This document shows positions 22,801 through 31,233 of a DNA stretch of 37,609 nt, in pieces. Below the pieces are notes generated by a model, which had not been told where the DNA came from, made no database searches, and saw only the letters and a program-made list of their open reading frames with translations. This DNA is from Bacteroidales bacterium (GTDB taxonomy: Bacteria > Bacteroidota > Bacteroidia > Bacteroidales > UBA7960). The stretch covers positions 1 through 37,609 of the forward strand of contig SKTQ01000063.1 of assembly GCA_007122505.1 (NCBI GenBank), given 5' to 3'. Position 1 is the stretch's first letter, and each line of letters opens with the position of its first letter. Position numbers and translations under genes: made by a program.

Positions 22801-24636
22801 ATGCCAAAATATATTTTATCACGGGTTCTTTTTGCATCATTGTTCCTGGTGTTCACTGCCGGCATTGCCGTTTCGCAGGATTCCACCAATGAGCGACTTG
22901 CGGCGCAATTCCTGCGTGATGGCCAATACGAGGAAGCACGTGCCCTGTATGAGGATCTTTTTGCAGAAAGTCCCACATACATGATTTACAACAACTACCT
23001 TGAAAGCCTTTTTGCACTGGAAGAGTTCAGGCAGGCCGAAAGGGTTGTCAATGCACAGATTGAAAACCACCCGGCTGATTTCCGTTACCGTGTTGACCTG
23101 GCCTGGGTGCACGAACGGTCCGGTAATGCCCGCAGGGCTCAAAGGCAAAAGGACGATCTGATCAGTGAGCTCTCTGCCAACGCTGATGATGTGATCGGCC
23201 TGGCTATGGCTTTTGAGACCCGTGGCTTTATGGACAGAGCCCTCGAAACGTATTTACGTGGCAGACGATTGCTCGGAGATTCCCATCCGTTGCACCTGCG
23301 CATCGCCGGTGTACATGAAAAAATGGGCAATTTCAGCGCCATGATGGAAGAATATATTGATTACCTGGATGCGTATCATAATGAGATGGACCGTGTTCGG
23401 GGGATACTTCAGGATGCCATCGTAAACGACCCCGGCTTTGAGCGAAACGACGCCCTGAGGAGGGTTTTGCTGGCCAGAACACAAAGGCATCCCGACAATG
23501 TAATGTATTCTGAAATGCTCTTGTGGCTCTCCATACAACAACAGGACTTTCGCATGGCATTTATGCAGGCCCGCGCACTTGACCGCCGGCTTCAGCAAGA
23601 AGGAAAGCCGGTCCTGGAAGTGGCGAATCTCAGTGCCAGCAACAAAAATTACCGGATTGCAGCAGATGCCTATCAGTACCTGCTAAACATGGGCCCGGAC
23701 AGCCAATTTTACCTGGAAGCACTCGTGGGTTATCTCAATGTGCGCTTTTTGTCGGTGGTCAATGAATACGAATACGATATTGCCGATTTGCTCGATATCC
23801 GTGAAGAATATGAAAACGCCATCGAGAGTCTTGGTATCAACTCACGAACCGTGCAAATCGTTCGCAATTTGGCCAACCTCAAAGCTTTTTACCTGAATGA
23901 TACAGATGGAGCCATCCAATTGCTTGAGACCACGCTTGATCTTCCCAATGTTTCAAACCGTGTAAAAGGAGAATGCCGCATTGAACTGGCAGATATCTTG
24001 CTGCTCACAGGTGAAGTGTGGGATGCCACTTTGCTGTATTCCCAGGTAGACCGCATGTTCAGGGATGATCCGCTCGCCCATGAGGCAAAATACAAAAACG
24101 CCAGGCTTACTTACTTTATCGGGGAGTTCGACTGGGCTAAGGCGCAGCTGGATGTGCTCAAGGGAGGCACCCACAGGCTCATTGCCAATGATGCCATGAG
24201 GCTGTCACTCAGAATTCAGGACAACCTGGGTATCAATGGAGACCCTGTCCCACTGAAAATGTTTGCAAGAGCCGAACAGCACATCTTTATGAACAATTTT
24301 GACAAAGCCTTGATGGTGTTAGACTCCATACACAACCGCTTCCCCATGCATCAGATCAATGATGACCTCATATTCGCCCGGTCAGAAATCAAACGGCACC
24401 GGGGCGACTATGCGGCTGCCGATAGTTTGCTGGCCGTTATCGTTGCCGACTTTCCTACTGGACTTCTTGCAGACGAAGCATTGTTTCAGAGGGCGCAACT
24501 GTATGAACATTATTTCAAACAACCGGACAAGGCCATGGCCCTCTATCAGCAACTGATGATCGACTTCCCGGGCAGCCTGCATACCATTACTGCCCGAAAC
24601 CGTTTCAGGATGCTGCGCGGTGATATCGTGAACTGA
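22801..24636 (+). CDS. Exported tetratricopeptide-repeat protein
   Basis: The 611-residue protein has an N-terminal signal peptide (MPKYILSRVLFASLFLVFTA, cleavage probably after VSQ) and is otherwise made of helical repeats. TPR-like units can be seen at RDGQYEEARALYEDLFAESP, LEEFRQAERVVNAQIENHP, RGFMDRALETYLRGRRLL and, near the end, DKAMALYQQLMIDFPGS. There is no enzymatic motif. Periplasmic or outer-membrane TPR proteins usually act as scaffolds. The start at 22801 is chosen because it gives a good signal peptide; 96 further upstream bases are open but look non-coding. It lies 13 bases upstream of rsmA, so the two may be co-transcribed. Confidence 0.88.
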   Translation: MPKYILSRVLFASLFLVFTAGIAVSQDSTNERLAAQFLRDGQYEEARALYEDLFAESPTYMIYNNYLESLFALEEFRQAERVVNAQIENHPADFRYRVDLAWVHERSGNARRAQRQKDDLISELSANADDVIGLAMAFETRGFMDRALETYLRGRRLLGDSHPLHLRIAGVHEKMGNFSAMMEEYIDYLDAYHNEMDRVRGILQDAIVNDPGFERNDALRRVLLARTQRHPDNVMYSEMLLWLSIQQQDFRMAFMQARALDRRLQQEGKPVLEVANLSASNKNYRIAADAYQYLLNMGPDSQFYLEALVGYLNVRFLSVVNEYEYDIADLLDIREEYENAIESLGINSRTVQIVRNLANLKAFYLNDTDGAIQLLETTLDLPNVSNRVKGECRIELADILLLTGEVWDATLLYSQVDRMFRDDPLAHEAKYKNARLTYFIGEFDWAKAQLDVLKGGTHRLIANDAMRLSLRIQDNLGINGDPVPLKMFARAEQHIFMNNFDKALMVLDSIHNRFPMHQINDDLIFARSEIKRHRGDYAAADSLLAVIVADFPTGLLADEALFQRAQLYEHYFKQPDKAMALYQQLMIDFPGSLHTITARNRFRMLRGDIVN

Positions 24637-24649
24637 AAACCCCAAAAGC

Positions 24650-25432
24650 GTGCACGCACATCAGGTCACACCAAAAAAGCACATGGGCCAGCACTTTCTG
24701 GCTGATCCGAATATAGCCCGGAAAATTGCAGAAAGCCTGACAAGAAACCAACAGTACACCATTGTGCTGGAAGTTGGACCCGGAACAGGCATGCTCTCCC
24801 AATTCCTGATGGGAAAGCCCGGCCTGCAATGGATAGGTGTTGAACTTGATTCTGAATCCGTAAACTTTTTAACAACGAATTATCCGGATTACGCGGCCTC
24901 AGTAATTGAAGCAGATTTTTTGCATGTTGACCCGGAAAAAATACTTGCAGGCCAGCACTTTGCACTGATTGGAAACTTCCCATACCACATCTCAAGCCAG
25001 ATTATATTTAAGGTATTGAAACACCGCCGGCAAATACCCGAAGTGGTCGGTATGCTGCAAAAAGAAGTTGCAGAGAGAATTGCAGCCAAACCGGGAAGCA
25101 AAACCTATGGTATCCTGAGCGTGTTAACTCAGGCTTTCTATCATGTGAAACTTTTGTTCACCGTACCGCCACATGTCTTCATCCCGCCACCGAAAGTCCG
25201 GTCAGCCGTGCTCCGTTTTGAAAGAAAGGAAAATATCGTTCTTGATTGTGATGAAATACTGTTTTTTAAGGTGGTGAAAACAGCCTTCAATCAACGAAGA
25301 AAAACCCTGAGAAATAGCTTAAAGACTATGTCGGTAGCATGGGATAAACTGCCTGTTGATTTTCCGCAAAAACGGCCGGAACAATTGTCAGTCAGCGACT
25401 TTGTTGAGATTACCCGGAATGTGACCGTTTAA
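24650..25432 (+). CDS. rsmA: 16S rRNA dimethyladenosine transferase (KsgA)
   Basis: RsmA dimethylates two adjacent adenosines near the 3' end of 16S rRNA using S-adenosylmethionine and acts as a late checkpoint of small-subunit assembly. The 260-residue protein has the family N-terminal KKHMGQHFLADPNIARKI, motif I VLEVGPGTGMLS, acidic motif ADFLHVDPE, the catalytic motif GNFPYHISSQI (usually NLPY) and the C-terminal AFNQRRKTLRNSL. The best start is the GTG at 24650, since the next ATG (24683) would cut into the conserved QHFL segment. The gene follows the TPR gene after 13 bases. Confidence 0.97.
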   Translation: MHAHQVTPKKHMGQHFLADPNIARKIAESLTRNQQYTIVLEVGPGTGMLSQFLMGKPGLQWIGVELDSESVNFLTTNYPDYAASVIEADFLHVDPEKILAGQHFALIGNFPYHISSQIIFKVLKHRRQIPEVVGMLQKEVAERIAAKPGSKTYGILSVLTQAFYHVKLLFTVPPHVFIPPPKVRSAVLRFERKENIVLDCDEILFFKVVKTAFNQRRKTLRNSLKTMSVAWDKLPVDFPQKRPEQLSVSDFVEITRNVTV

Positions 25433-25498
25433 AGTAATACGGCTTTTGCCTGTTATGGTTTTTTTCCGGCACTTGCTTCCAGTTCGTTCGAAAAAGGT

Positions 25499-25506
25499 TA
25501 ATTTTG
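25499..25506 (+). promoter_or_regulatory. Possible -7 box of the PP2C-like/LysM gene
   Basis: TAATTTTG agrees with TAnnTTTG and lies 28 bases before the start codon. A TTG at 25473-25475 is 23 bases upstream, at the far limit of the usual spacing. Confidence 0.4.
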
Positions 25507-25533
25507 TTGCAATGCAGAACAAGTCCCATCATC

Positions 25534-26856
25534 ATGGCTACAAAAAAGCTGAGTAAATTTGAGTATGCGGGTGAAGAAGTTCCGGGCAGTGCCGGTTTTA
25601 AAGGCTTGCACCGGCAAGCTGCTTTTGAAACCCCCGCCGGTTATGCCTTTGTGGTTGTATCATCTGCCGTTGAAGAAAAAAGCCAGGCAGACTTGACCGC
25701 CCTGGTAATCGATCGCATTCGCTATTACATGAACACGGAAACAGAAGACAGTATTTCTTCCCTGCCCGGAAATGCTCTCGTTTATACAAGCGGATACCTC
25801 AAGCAGCAGAGTGAAAAAGACCCGGCAAAAGAAGCTAAAAAAATCAGCTGTTTGTGTGTGTTGTTGCATGAAGAAACCATCCATTATGCAGCCGCTGGGG
25901 ATGTTTGCTTGTGGTTATTTACCGACCGGAAATTGATCCCTGTTTATCAGCCACCCTCACAAGCAGCCATCGATGCCGGTGCTGACCGGAACTATATGGG
26001 TAACCAAAGCCTTATCAAGCCGGTAACCGGAACCCCGGAGGGAGTAGCTCCCCTGGATCATGATAAACTTTTGATAGGTTCCGCATCGCTTTGCAAATGC
26101 CTAACCGAAAAACAAGCAAGGAAGATTCTGCAGGACTCCATGCCGCTTAAATCCAAAACCTTGAGGTTGCTGCAACATGCATGTCAGGAGACACCTCCCG
26201 AAGCCGCCGCCCTGATGATCCTGTCATTTTATGAACTGCAGAACCAGGAGAGGATCGTTGTACCCCTTGAGCAGCCGGAAGTTCATAAACAGGGAATCAG
26301 CAAAGACAAGCCAAAAACCAATACCGCAAAAAAAACAGCTGTAAAAAAACCTGTTGTATCTGCCGGTTTATATTATTGGTTAAAGCTTGGTTTGCGCATT
26401 CTTGCCCTGTTATTTGTCGGCTACATGATTTATGATCTTTTCATTTTTGATCCTCACCCTCCCATACAAATTCCTGCTGCAATCACTGTTGTGGAAGAGG
26501 ATGTAGCGGTCGATCTGCCGGAGGATACCCTGTCATTTCCTGAACAGGAGCCACCTGCAATGCCGGATGACCTGACTTATACGGTTCGCGCCGGTGACAC
26601 CTGGTCCAGCATTTATCGCCGGTACAGGGTTTGCTCATGGTTTATCATCAACCACCCCCCAAACCGGGGCAGGCTGGGCAGAGAAGGCAGTTTGATTGCC
26701 GGCCAAAGCCTCCGGATACCCGTAAAATACTCAGGAAGTCCCGATCTGAATCCGCATTATTACCATGAGTTCACCCTTGATAAGGTTGGCAGCAACTGTC
26801 AGAATGCCAACAGGGCGTTTATTGAATCTTTTGAGGCAACCTATCAAAACCGCTGA
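25534..26856 (+). CDS. PP2C-like pseudophosphatase, membrane helix and LysM domain protein
   Basis: The 440-residue protein has three parts. Residues about 15-235 follow the order of a PP2C-type phosphatase: LHRQAA near 25-30, VVSS at 41-44, AAAGDVCLWL at 119-128, NQSLIKPVTG at 157-166 and LLIGSASL at 179-186. The metal-binding aspartates that PP2C needs (in the DG and SDG motifs) are replaced; only Gly122-Asp123 is kept. A basic linker leads to one membrane helix (about 282-304) and then a LysM-type peptidoglycan-binding domain (YTVRAGDTWSSIYRRYRVCS to LRIPVKY, about 349-398). So a cytoplasmic inactive phosphatase-like domain would be tied to the cell wall. The start ATG 25534 is preferred. 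The dehydrogenase gene follows after 8 bases. Confidence 0.75.
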   Translation: MATKKLSKFEYAGEEVPGSAGFKGLHRQAAFETPAGYAFVVVSSAVEEKSQADLTALVIDRIRYYMNTETEDSISSLPGNALVYTSGYLKQQSEKDPAKEAKKISCLCVLLHEETIHYAAAGDVCLWLFTDRKLIPVYQPPSQAAIDAGADRNYMGNQSLIKPVTGTPEGVAPLDHDKLLIGSASLCKCLTEKQARKILQDSMPLKSKTLRLLQHACQETPPEAAALMILSFYELQNQERIVVPLEQPEVHKQGISKDKPKTNTAKKTAVKKPVVSAGLYYWLKLGLRILALLFVGYMIYDLFIFDPHPPIQIPAAITVVEEDVAVDLPEDTLSFPEQEPPAMPDDLTYTVRAGDTWSSIYRRYRVCSWFIINHPPNRGRLGREGSLIAGQSLRIPVKYSGSPDLNPHYYHEFTLDKVGSNCQNANRAFIESFEATYQNR

Positions 26857-26864
26857 TCCGGCCT

Positions 26865-27821
26865 ATGTTAGCAAAGAGAATTGTGCTTATCGCAGATCCT
26901 GTTCATCCATTGCTGATGGATGAGCTTAATGATTTTGGTTTTGAATGTGTTTATGAACCGGAAATATCCTTTGATGCTTTTTTGGAACATCTGCCACATC
27001 TTACCGGTATCATTATACGAAGTCGCTGGAAGTTAGATCAAAAGGTGTTGCAAAATGCAAAAAATCTACGCTTTGTGGGCCGGATTGGCAGTGGCCTGGA
27101 AAATATTGACGTGGACTATGCCCGGCAACATAACATTGTGTGCTTGAATGCACCTGAGGGTAACAGGCAGTCAGTTGGTGAACATGCTGCAGGGATGCTG
27201 CTGACATTGGTAAACAAAATCTGTTCGGCCGACAAGGAAGTGCGGCAGGGGATATGGCAACGTGAAAAAAACTGGGGGACAGAAATCCATGGCAAAACCC
27301 TGGGAATAATTGGATTTGGAAATACCGGAAGTGCCTTTGCCGAATGCATGAAAGGTTTTGGTATGGAAATTCTCGCATATGATAAGTATAAATCCGGTTT
27401 TGGTGCAGATCATGTCAGGGAAGCTACACAGCATGATATTTTTGATCGTGCAGATGTATTGAGCTTGCATGTTCCGCTTACTCCCGAGACGCACCATTTG
27501 GTAAATAGCCGTTATCTGGCGGAGTTTAAAAAACCGGTGTACATTATAAACACATCCAGGGGTGCCGTAGTCTCCACTGATGACCTGCTGGAAGCCATTG
27601 ATGCCGGTAAAGTACTGGGAGCAGCACTTGATGTTCTTGAATATGAGCTTTTTTCTTTTGAGAAATTAGACTTTGAACAACTGCCCGGGTCATTCAGGCG
27701 ACTGTCGAAATTGCCTGAGGTGGTCCTTACTCCGCACGTGGCAGGCTGGACCAATGAGTCCTATATGAAACTGTCGAAGGTTATGGCTGAAAAAATCAAA
27801 TTGTTATTTACAGGGGCCTGA
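26865..27821 (+). CDS. D-isomer-specific 2-hydroxyacid dehydrogenase (SerA-like)
   Basis: The 318-residue NAD-dependent enzyme belongs to the D-2-hydroxyacid dehydrogenase family. The nucleotide-binding loop GIIGFGNTGSAFA, the region SLHVPLTPETHHLVN, the catalytic Arg in INTSRGAVV and the catalytic His in LTPHVAGWTNES are all present. It could be phosphoglycerate dehydrogenase, hydroxypyruvate reductase or a D-lactate-type enzyme; no C-terminal ACT domain is present. The gene begins 8 bases after the LysM gene. Its 3' end overlaps that of the opposite-strand aspartate kinase gene by 18 bases. Confidence 0.92.
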   Translation: MLAKRIVLIADPVHPLLMDELNDFGFECVYEPEISFDAFLEHLPHLTGIIIRSRWKLDQKVLQNAKNLRFVGRIGSGLENIDVDYARQHNIVCLNAPEGNRQSVGEHAAGMLLTLVNKICSADKEVRQGIWQREKNWGTEIHGKTLGIIGFGNTGSAFAECMKGFGMEILAYDKYKSGFGADHVREATQHDIFDRADVLSLHVPLTPETHHLVNSRYLAEFKKPVYIINTSRGAVVSTDDLLEAIDAGKVLGAALDVLEYELFSFEKLDFEQLPGSFRRLSKLPEVVLTPHVAGWTNESYMKLSKVMAEKIKLLFTGA

Positions 27822-29105
27822 AGTTTCATTTTTTACCACCAACTGTAACGTGGTCCTGCTTTTTTGTTCCATCAACACTTCGCGCCCCTTTACCAGCTCA
27901 TCAATGTTTACCTTTCCGTAGTGCCTTACTGTGATCAGCTCCAGATTGCTGTTGTGTTTCACATGAAAGTTTTTCTTCAAATCCTTAAGCAATGCTGGTG
28001 TTTTGATCTTGTCGCGGTCAAAGCAGACAGAAAAACTGATGGCGGAATTTTGCATCAGGTTCATGCGAACGCCGTGCCGGGCAAAATCGGCAAAAATCCG
28101 CGACAGGTTTTCTTCAGCAATGAAGCTGAAATCCATGGGGAAAATAGAAACAAGCACCTGGTTATACTTAAAGATAAAGGAAGGAACCAGATGGTCTTTT
28201 GTTTCGTTTTGATTGATGAGGGAACCTTCTTTGTTTGGCTGTTCAAAGGATTTGACCCTGAGAGGGATGTTTTTGCTAAGCAGCGGTTTCAGTGTTTTGG
28301 GATGAATTACGGTGGCACCGTAATAGGCCAGCTCTATGGCTTCCTGGTAACTGATGTTGTTTAATAGTACGGTGTTTGGCAGAATTTTGGGATCGGCGTT
28401 GAGCAAGCCGGGAACATCTTTCCATATTACAACTTCTGAAGCATCGAGGGCATAGGCGATAATGGCAGCCGTAAAATCAGATCCTTCCCTGCCAAGGGTT
28501 GTGGTAAACCCCTGTGTGGTTCCACCGATGAATCCTTGTGTGATGACCAGTGGCGGCAAATCTTCTTTTGTGAGAAAGGGTAACAGTTTTTCCCGAATGT
28601 TGCGGGTGCTCATGATCCAGTCAACACGGGCGTCCCGGAAGTTGGCATCTGTGATCACCAGTTTTGGGGCGTTGAACAGATAATTGTGCAAGCCTATCTC
28701 TTTCAGATAGGCACTGAGGATTTGTGTTGAAACCATTTCACCGGTTGAAACAATACGGTCGTATTCATAATTATAGTTGTTGCCCGGTTCTTCGGTAATG
28801 TAATAGTACAGTTTGTAAAATGACTGTTCCAAAACACTGAATACAGGGTGACCCGGATCGGTGAAAAGCCCTTGTGCAACCTGCAGGTGTGAAGCCTTAA
28901 GCTGATCAAAGATCTCCATCATAGCCGGCTTATTCCTGTCCATGAACATGGCACACAGCAATTCCAGCGCATTGGTCGTTTTTCCCATGGCCGACAGTAC
29001 CACCACCAGCGGCCCGGTGCCATGCTGGTGCTTGATGATCTCTGCCACATTTCGCACCGACTGCGGGTCTTTTACCGAAGCCCCTCCAAACTTGAATATG
29101 CGCAT
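27804..29105 (-). CDS. Aspartate kinase
   Basis: Aspartate kinase phosphorylates aspartate in the first step toward lysine, threonine, methionine and diaminopimelate. The 433-residue protein begins MRIFKFGGASVKDPQSVRN, which contains the nucleotide-binding KFGG motif, and has the aspartate-binding GFIGGTTQGFTTTLGREGSD stretch. The C-terminal part (about 310-425) contains two ACT-like regulatory segments, with FSFIAEENLSRIFADFARHG and the final LELITVRHYG. It is monofunctional: no homoserine dehydrogenase part follows. Bacteroidota often have several copies; no homoserine or lysine pathway gene is next to it, so I give no symbol. Its stop overlaps the convergent dehydrogenase gene by 18 bases. 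Confidence 0.95.
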   Translation of the reverse strand: MRIFKFGGASVKDPQSVRNVAEIIKHQHGTGPLVVVLSAMGKTTNALELLCAMFMDRNKPAMMEIFDQLKASHLQVAQGLFTDPGHPVFSVLEQSFYKLYYYITEEPGNNYNYEYDRIVSTGEMVSTQILSAYLKEIGLHNYLFNAPKLVITDANFRDARVDWIMSTRNIREKLLPFLTKEDLPPLVITQGFIGGTTQGFTTTLGREGSDFTAAIIAYALDASEVVIWKDVPGLLNADPKILPNTVLLNNISYQEAIELAYYGATVIHPKTLKPLLSKNIPLRVKSFEQPNKEGSLINQNETKDHLVPSFIFKYNQVLVSIFPMDFSFIAEENLSRIFADFARHGVRMNLMQNSAISFSVCFDRDKIKTPALLKDLKKNFHVKHNSNLELITVRHYGKVNIDELVKGREVLMEQKSRTTLQLVVKNETSGPCK

Positions 29106-29153
29106 GCTTGTTTCGTATTGTACCGGTATGTACGGTTGTTCTGCAAATATATA

Positions 29154-29181
29154 AAAAACCCCGGCGGTTACCGGGGTTTTT
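29154..29181 (-). terminator. Terminator of the ECF sigma gene
   Basis: AAAAACCCCGG (29154-29164) and CCGGGGTTTTT (29171-29181) form an 11-bp perfect stem with a 6-base loop, 44 bases after the sigma factor stop. The A and T tracts let it work in both directions. Confidence 0.9.
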
Positions 29182-29224
29182 CAAAATGAAAGGGATAATA
29201 TATATTTGGAAGAATGTTACAACA

Positions 29225-29725
29225 TCATGCTGATTTCAGTGCTTCCATAAGCTTTTTACGGGTAAAGAAAATCCGGCTTTTAACTGTTCCGATAGATAGA
29301 TTCAGCTTTTCGGCAATTTCCTTGTATTTATAACCGTTGTTGTACATCTCAAATGGCAGGCGCTGCTCTTCGCTGATGCTTTCAACCACCTTGGTAATCT
29401 CTTTGAGTGAATAGTCAGAGTCGGGAAGGCCAATGCTGCTTTCCTGCGAGAGATTGAGGTAGTACAGATCATCTGTTTTGTCCAGGATGGTGTTATTTCT
29501 CACATTTTGCCTGTAATTGTTGATGAAGGTGTTTTTCATGATGGTGAAAGTCCAAGCCTTTAAATTGGTGTTTTCTGTGAACTTATCACGGTTGGTAATC
29601 GCTTTCAGAAAAGTTTCCTGAACCAGGTCCTGGGCATCCTCATAGTTGGATGTTAAGGTGTAGGCAAAATATTTCAGGTTCTTCTGGAGTCCCAGTAATT
29701 TGTAGTTAAATTCAAGTGCTGTCAT
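29225..29725 (-). CDS. ECF-type RNA polymerase sigma factor
   Basis: The 166-residue protein has the two domains of an extracytoplasmic-function sigma factor. Region 2 is at about 20-75 (NYEDAQDLVQETFLKAI, then LKAWTFTIMKNTFINNYRQ), and region 4 at about 110-160 (SISEEQRLPFEMYNNGYKYK and LNLSIGTVKSRIFFTRKKL), a helix-turn-helix that recognises the -35-type element. No regions 1 or 3 are present. No anti-sigma factor gene is next to it, so its control is not of the common co-operon type. The B12-type MerR gene lies upstream in the same direction, 455 bases away. Confidence 0.95.
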   Translation of the reverse strand: MTALEFNYKLLGLQKNLKYFAYTLTSNYEDAQDLVQETFLKAITNRDKFTENTNLKAWTFTIMKNTFINNYRQNVRNNTILDKTDDLYYLNLSQESSIGLPDSDYSLKEITKVVESISEEQRLPFEMYNNGYKYKEIAEKLNLSIGTVKSRIFFTRKKLMEALKSA

Positions 29726-30180
29726 GACGGTTGTGGTTTTAGTTGTTCAAATGTTGTATTACAAAATTAAACAAAAAAATTTATCGCACAAACGTTTTAA
29801 AACTTTTTAACAAAACATGTTGAGTAAATATAGCGTTTGGTGTGCACAAAAAATCTGTTTGGCAGACAAAAATAAGCAATACAATGCGTATTTAAAAGGG
29901 TTTCATGTTTAATTTATGTTAAAGATTGTGCGGTTTATTGCAGCGAGAGTATGATAACAAAGGGTTAAAATCTTTGCAGCTTGGTTCTTTCGGCCATTGA
30001 AAATAAAGCTTGAAAAGAGGTGGTTGTGTTTAACGTCCTGCCTCAACAGATTATATGAAATATTTTTATCGAAACAGGAAAACACAATAATCAGGTCATG
30101 GATATGAATAAATGACTTGTTGAACCATGTGGCTCAATCTTGCATTATGCAATTACGAAATTTGCTCAGGAGAAATGTTT
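29726..30180. other. AT-rich intergenic region between the MerR and sigma factor genes
   Basis: This 455-base gap contains the promoter of the sigma gene at its left end. I see no gene, tRNA, terminator or clear repeat in the rest. A second TAnnTTTG match on the minus strand at 29867-29874 (TATTTTTG) may be chance in such AT-rich sequence. Confidence 0.6.
29762..29792 (-). promoter_or_regulatory. Promoter of the ECF sigma gene
   Basis: On the minus strand TTTG (29789-29792) and TAATTTTG (29762-29769) are separated by 19 bases, an excellent match to the Bacteroidota vegetative consensus. It would give a leader of about 35 bases, so the sigma gene appears to be transcribed by the housekeeping sigma factor rather than only by itself. 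Confidence 0.7.
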
Positions 30181-31068
30181 TTAGAGGGCTTTCAGTTTTT
30201 CTTTGAATTCTTCCACATCTTTTACAGGAACTACATTTGCAGGCAAATTGATCCCTTTCTGGAATATCTGGTATCCGGTAACGAATATTTTTTGGTGGCT
30301 AAAGTTTTCGGAAAGCTTTTGCAAATAATCCGGAATCTCTTTGGCATTCATGGCAGCCACAAAATAGGTAAAAAGATAATCGGCTTTTCGAATTTTCAAT
30401 ACCTCCAATACATCATCAAAAGGTACCGACTGACCGAGATATATCACCTTGAAACCATTCTTTTTAAGAATGAAACTGTAAAACAGCAAGCCTAGCTCAT
30501 GTAATTCGTTTTCAGGCAGAAACAGCAGAAAGGTTTTTGCATCCTGTGCCGTGGGCTTTGCCTGTCCGTCGATGGCAATGATGATTTTCTGGCGTACCAG
30601 GTTGGTGATAAAGTGTTCCTGGGCTGGGTTGATATTGTCGATTAACCAGAGAACACCCACTTTTTCCAGGAACGGATACAAAACATGGGTAACACACTTT
30701 TCAAATCCAAGCTTCAGAATAGCTGTGTTGAGCGTATGTTCAAAAACATCTTCGCTCATTTCAATCATTGAAACCACCAGGTTGTTGATCATGGTATCAT
30801 AATCACCGTGCGTACCTGCAATTTCCATGATCTTTTCGTTGATCTCTGCATCATCCATTTTGGCGATATTGGAGATCTTGAAGCCATGTTTGTTAAGGGT
30901 GCTGATATTCAGTATTTTTTTTAGATCACAATTGTGATAATACCGGATATTGGTATCGGTTCTTTTTGGTTCAATTATACCATAGCGCTTCTCCCATATA
31001 CGGATGGTATGGGCTTTTATACCGCTTAGTTTTTCCAGGTCATTAATGGAGAAGCGATGGGTATGCAT
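30181..31068 (-). CDS. MerR-family regulator with cobalamin-binding domain (CarH/LitR-like)
   Basis: The 295-residue protein has an N-terminal MerR winged-helix DNA-binding domain (residues 5-75, with KAHTIRIWEKRYGIIEPKRT), a four-helix bundle (about 90-165) and a Rossmann-like cobalamin-binding domain (about 175-295). The B12 motifs of light-sensing CarH are both kept: W141-x9-E151-H152 in the helix bundle and E188-L-H190-x2-G193, where the His would bind cobalt from below. The residue after Trp141 is Leu rather than the His that in Thermus CarH becomes the second cobalt ligand in light. CarH-type proteins repress carotenoid or photolyase genes in the dark. Such genes are not in view. It diverges from the DnaB-like gene. 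Confidence 0.88.
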   Translation of the reverse strand: MHTHRFSINDLEKLSGIKAHTIRIWEKRYGIIEPKRTDTNIRYYHNCDLKKILNISTLNKHGFKISNIAKMDDAEINEKIMEIAGTHGDYDTMINNLVVSMIEMSEDVFEHTLNTAILKLGFEKCVTHVLYPFLEKVGVLWLIDNINPAQEHFITNLVRQKIIIAIDGQAKPTAQDAKTFLLFLPENELHELGLLFYSFILKKNGFKVIYLGQSVPFDDVLEVLKIRKADYLFTYFVAAMNAKEIPDYLQKLSENFSHQKIFVTGYQIFQKGINLPANVVPVKDVEEFKEKLKAL

Positions 31069-31122
31069 TTTGTCGTTTTTAAAGTCAGATATTCAACCAA
31101 TAAACGTTAACAAATAAAAAAA

Positions 31123-31138
31123 GTTCATGGTTTGTTCA
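31123..31138. promoter_or_regulatory. Possible operator: 11-bp spaced direct repeat
   Basis: GTTCA occurs at 31123-31127 and again at 31134-31138, exactly one helical turn apart, in the divergent promoter region between the MerR-type regulator and the DnaB-like gene. CarH-type regulators are known to bind direct repeats with 11-bp spacing, so this is a candidate autoregulatory site. Two units is a weak signal in AT-rich DNA. Confidence 0.3.
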
Positions 31139-31233
31139 ATTAAAATAAAATACTTATATTGTGGGGCATAAAAATCCGGACGGAGATATTACAGGCCTAA
31201 TCTTCAATATAATATTCTCATTAAAAATTAAAA

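Noticed and set aside
30127..30495. Plus-strand frame antisense to the MerR-type regulator.
   Set aside because: It is the complement of a well-supported gene with clear MerR and B12 motifs.
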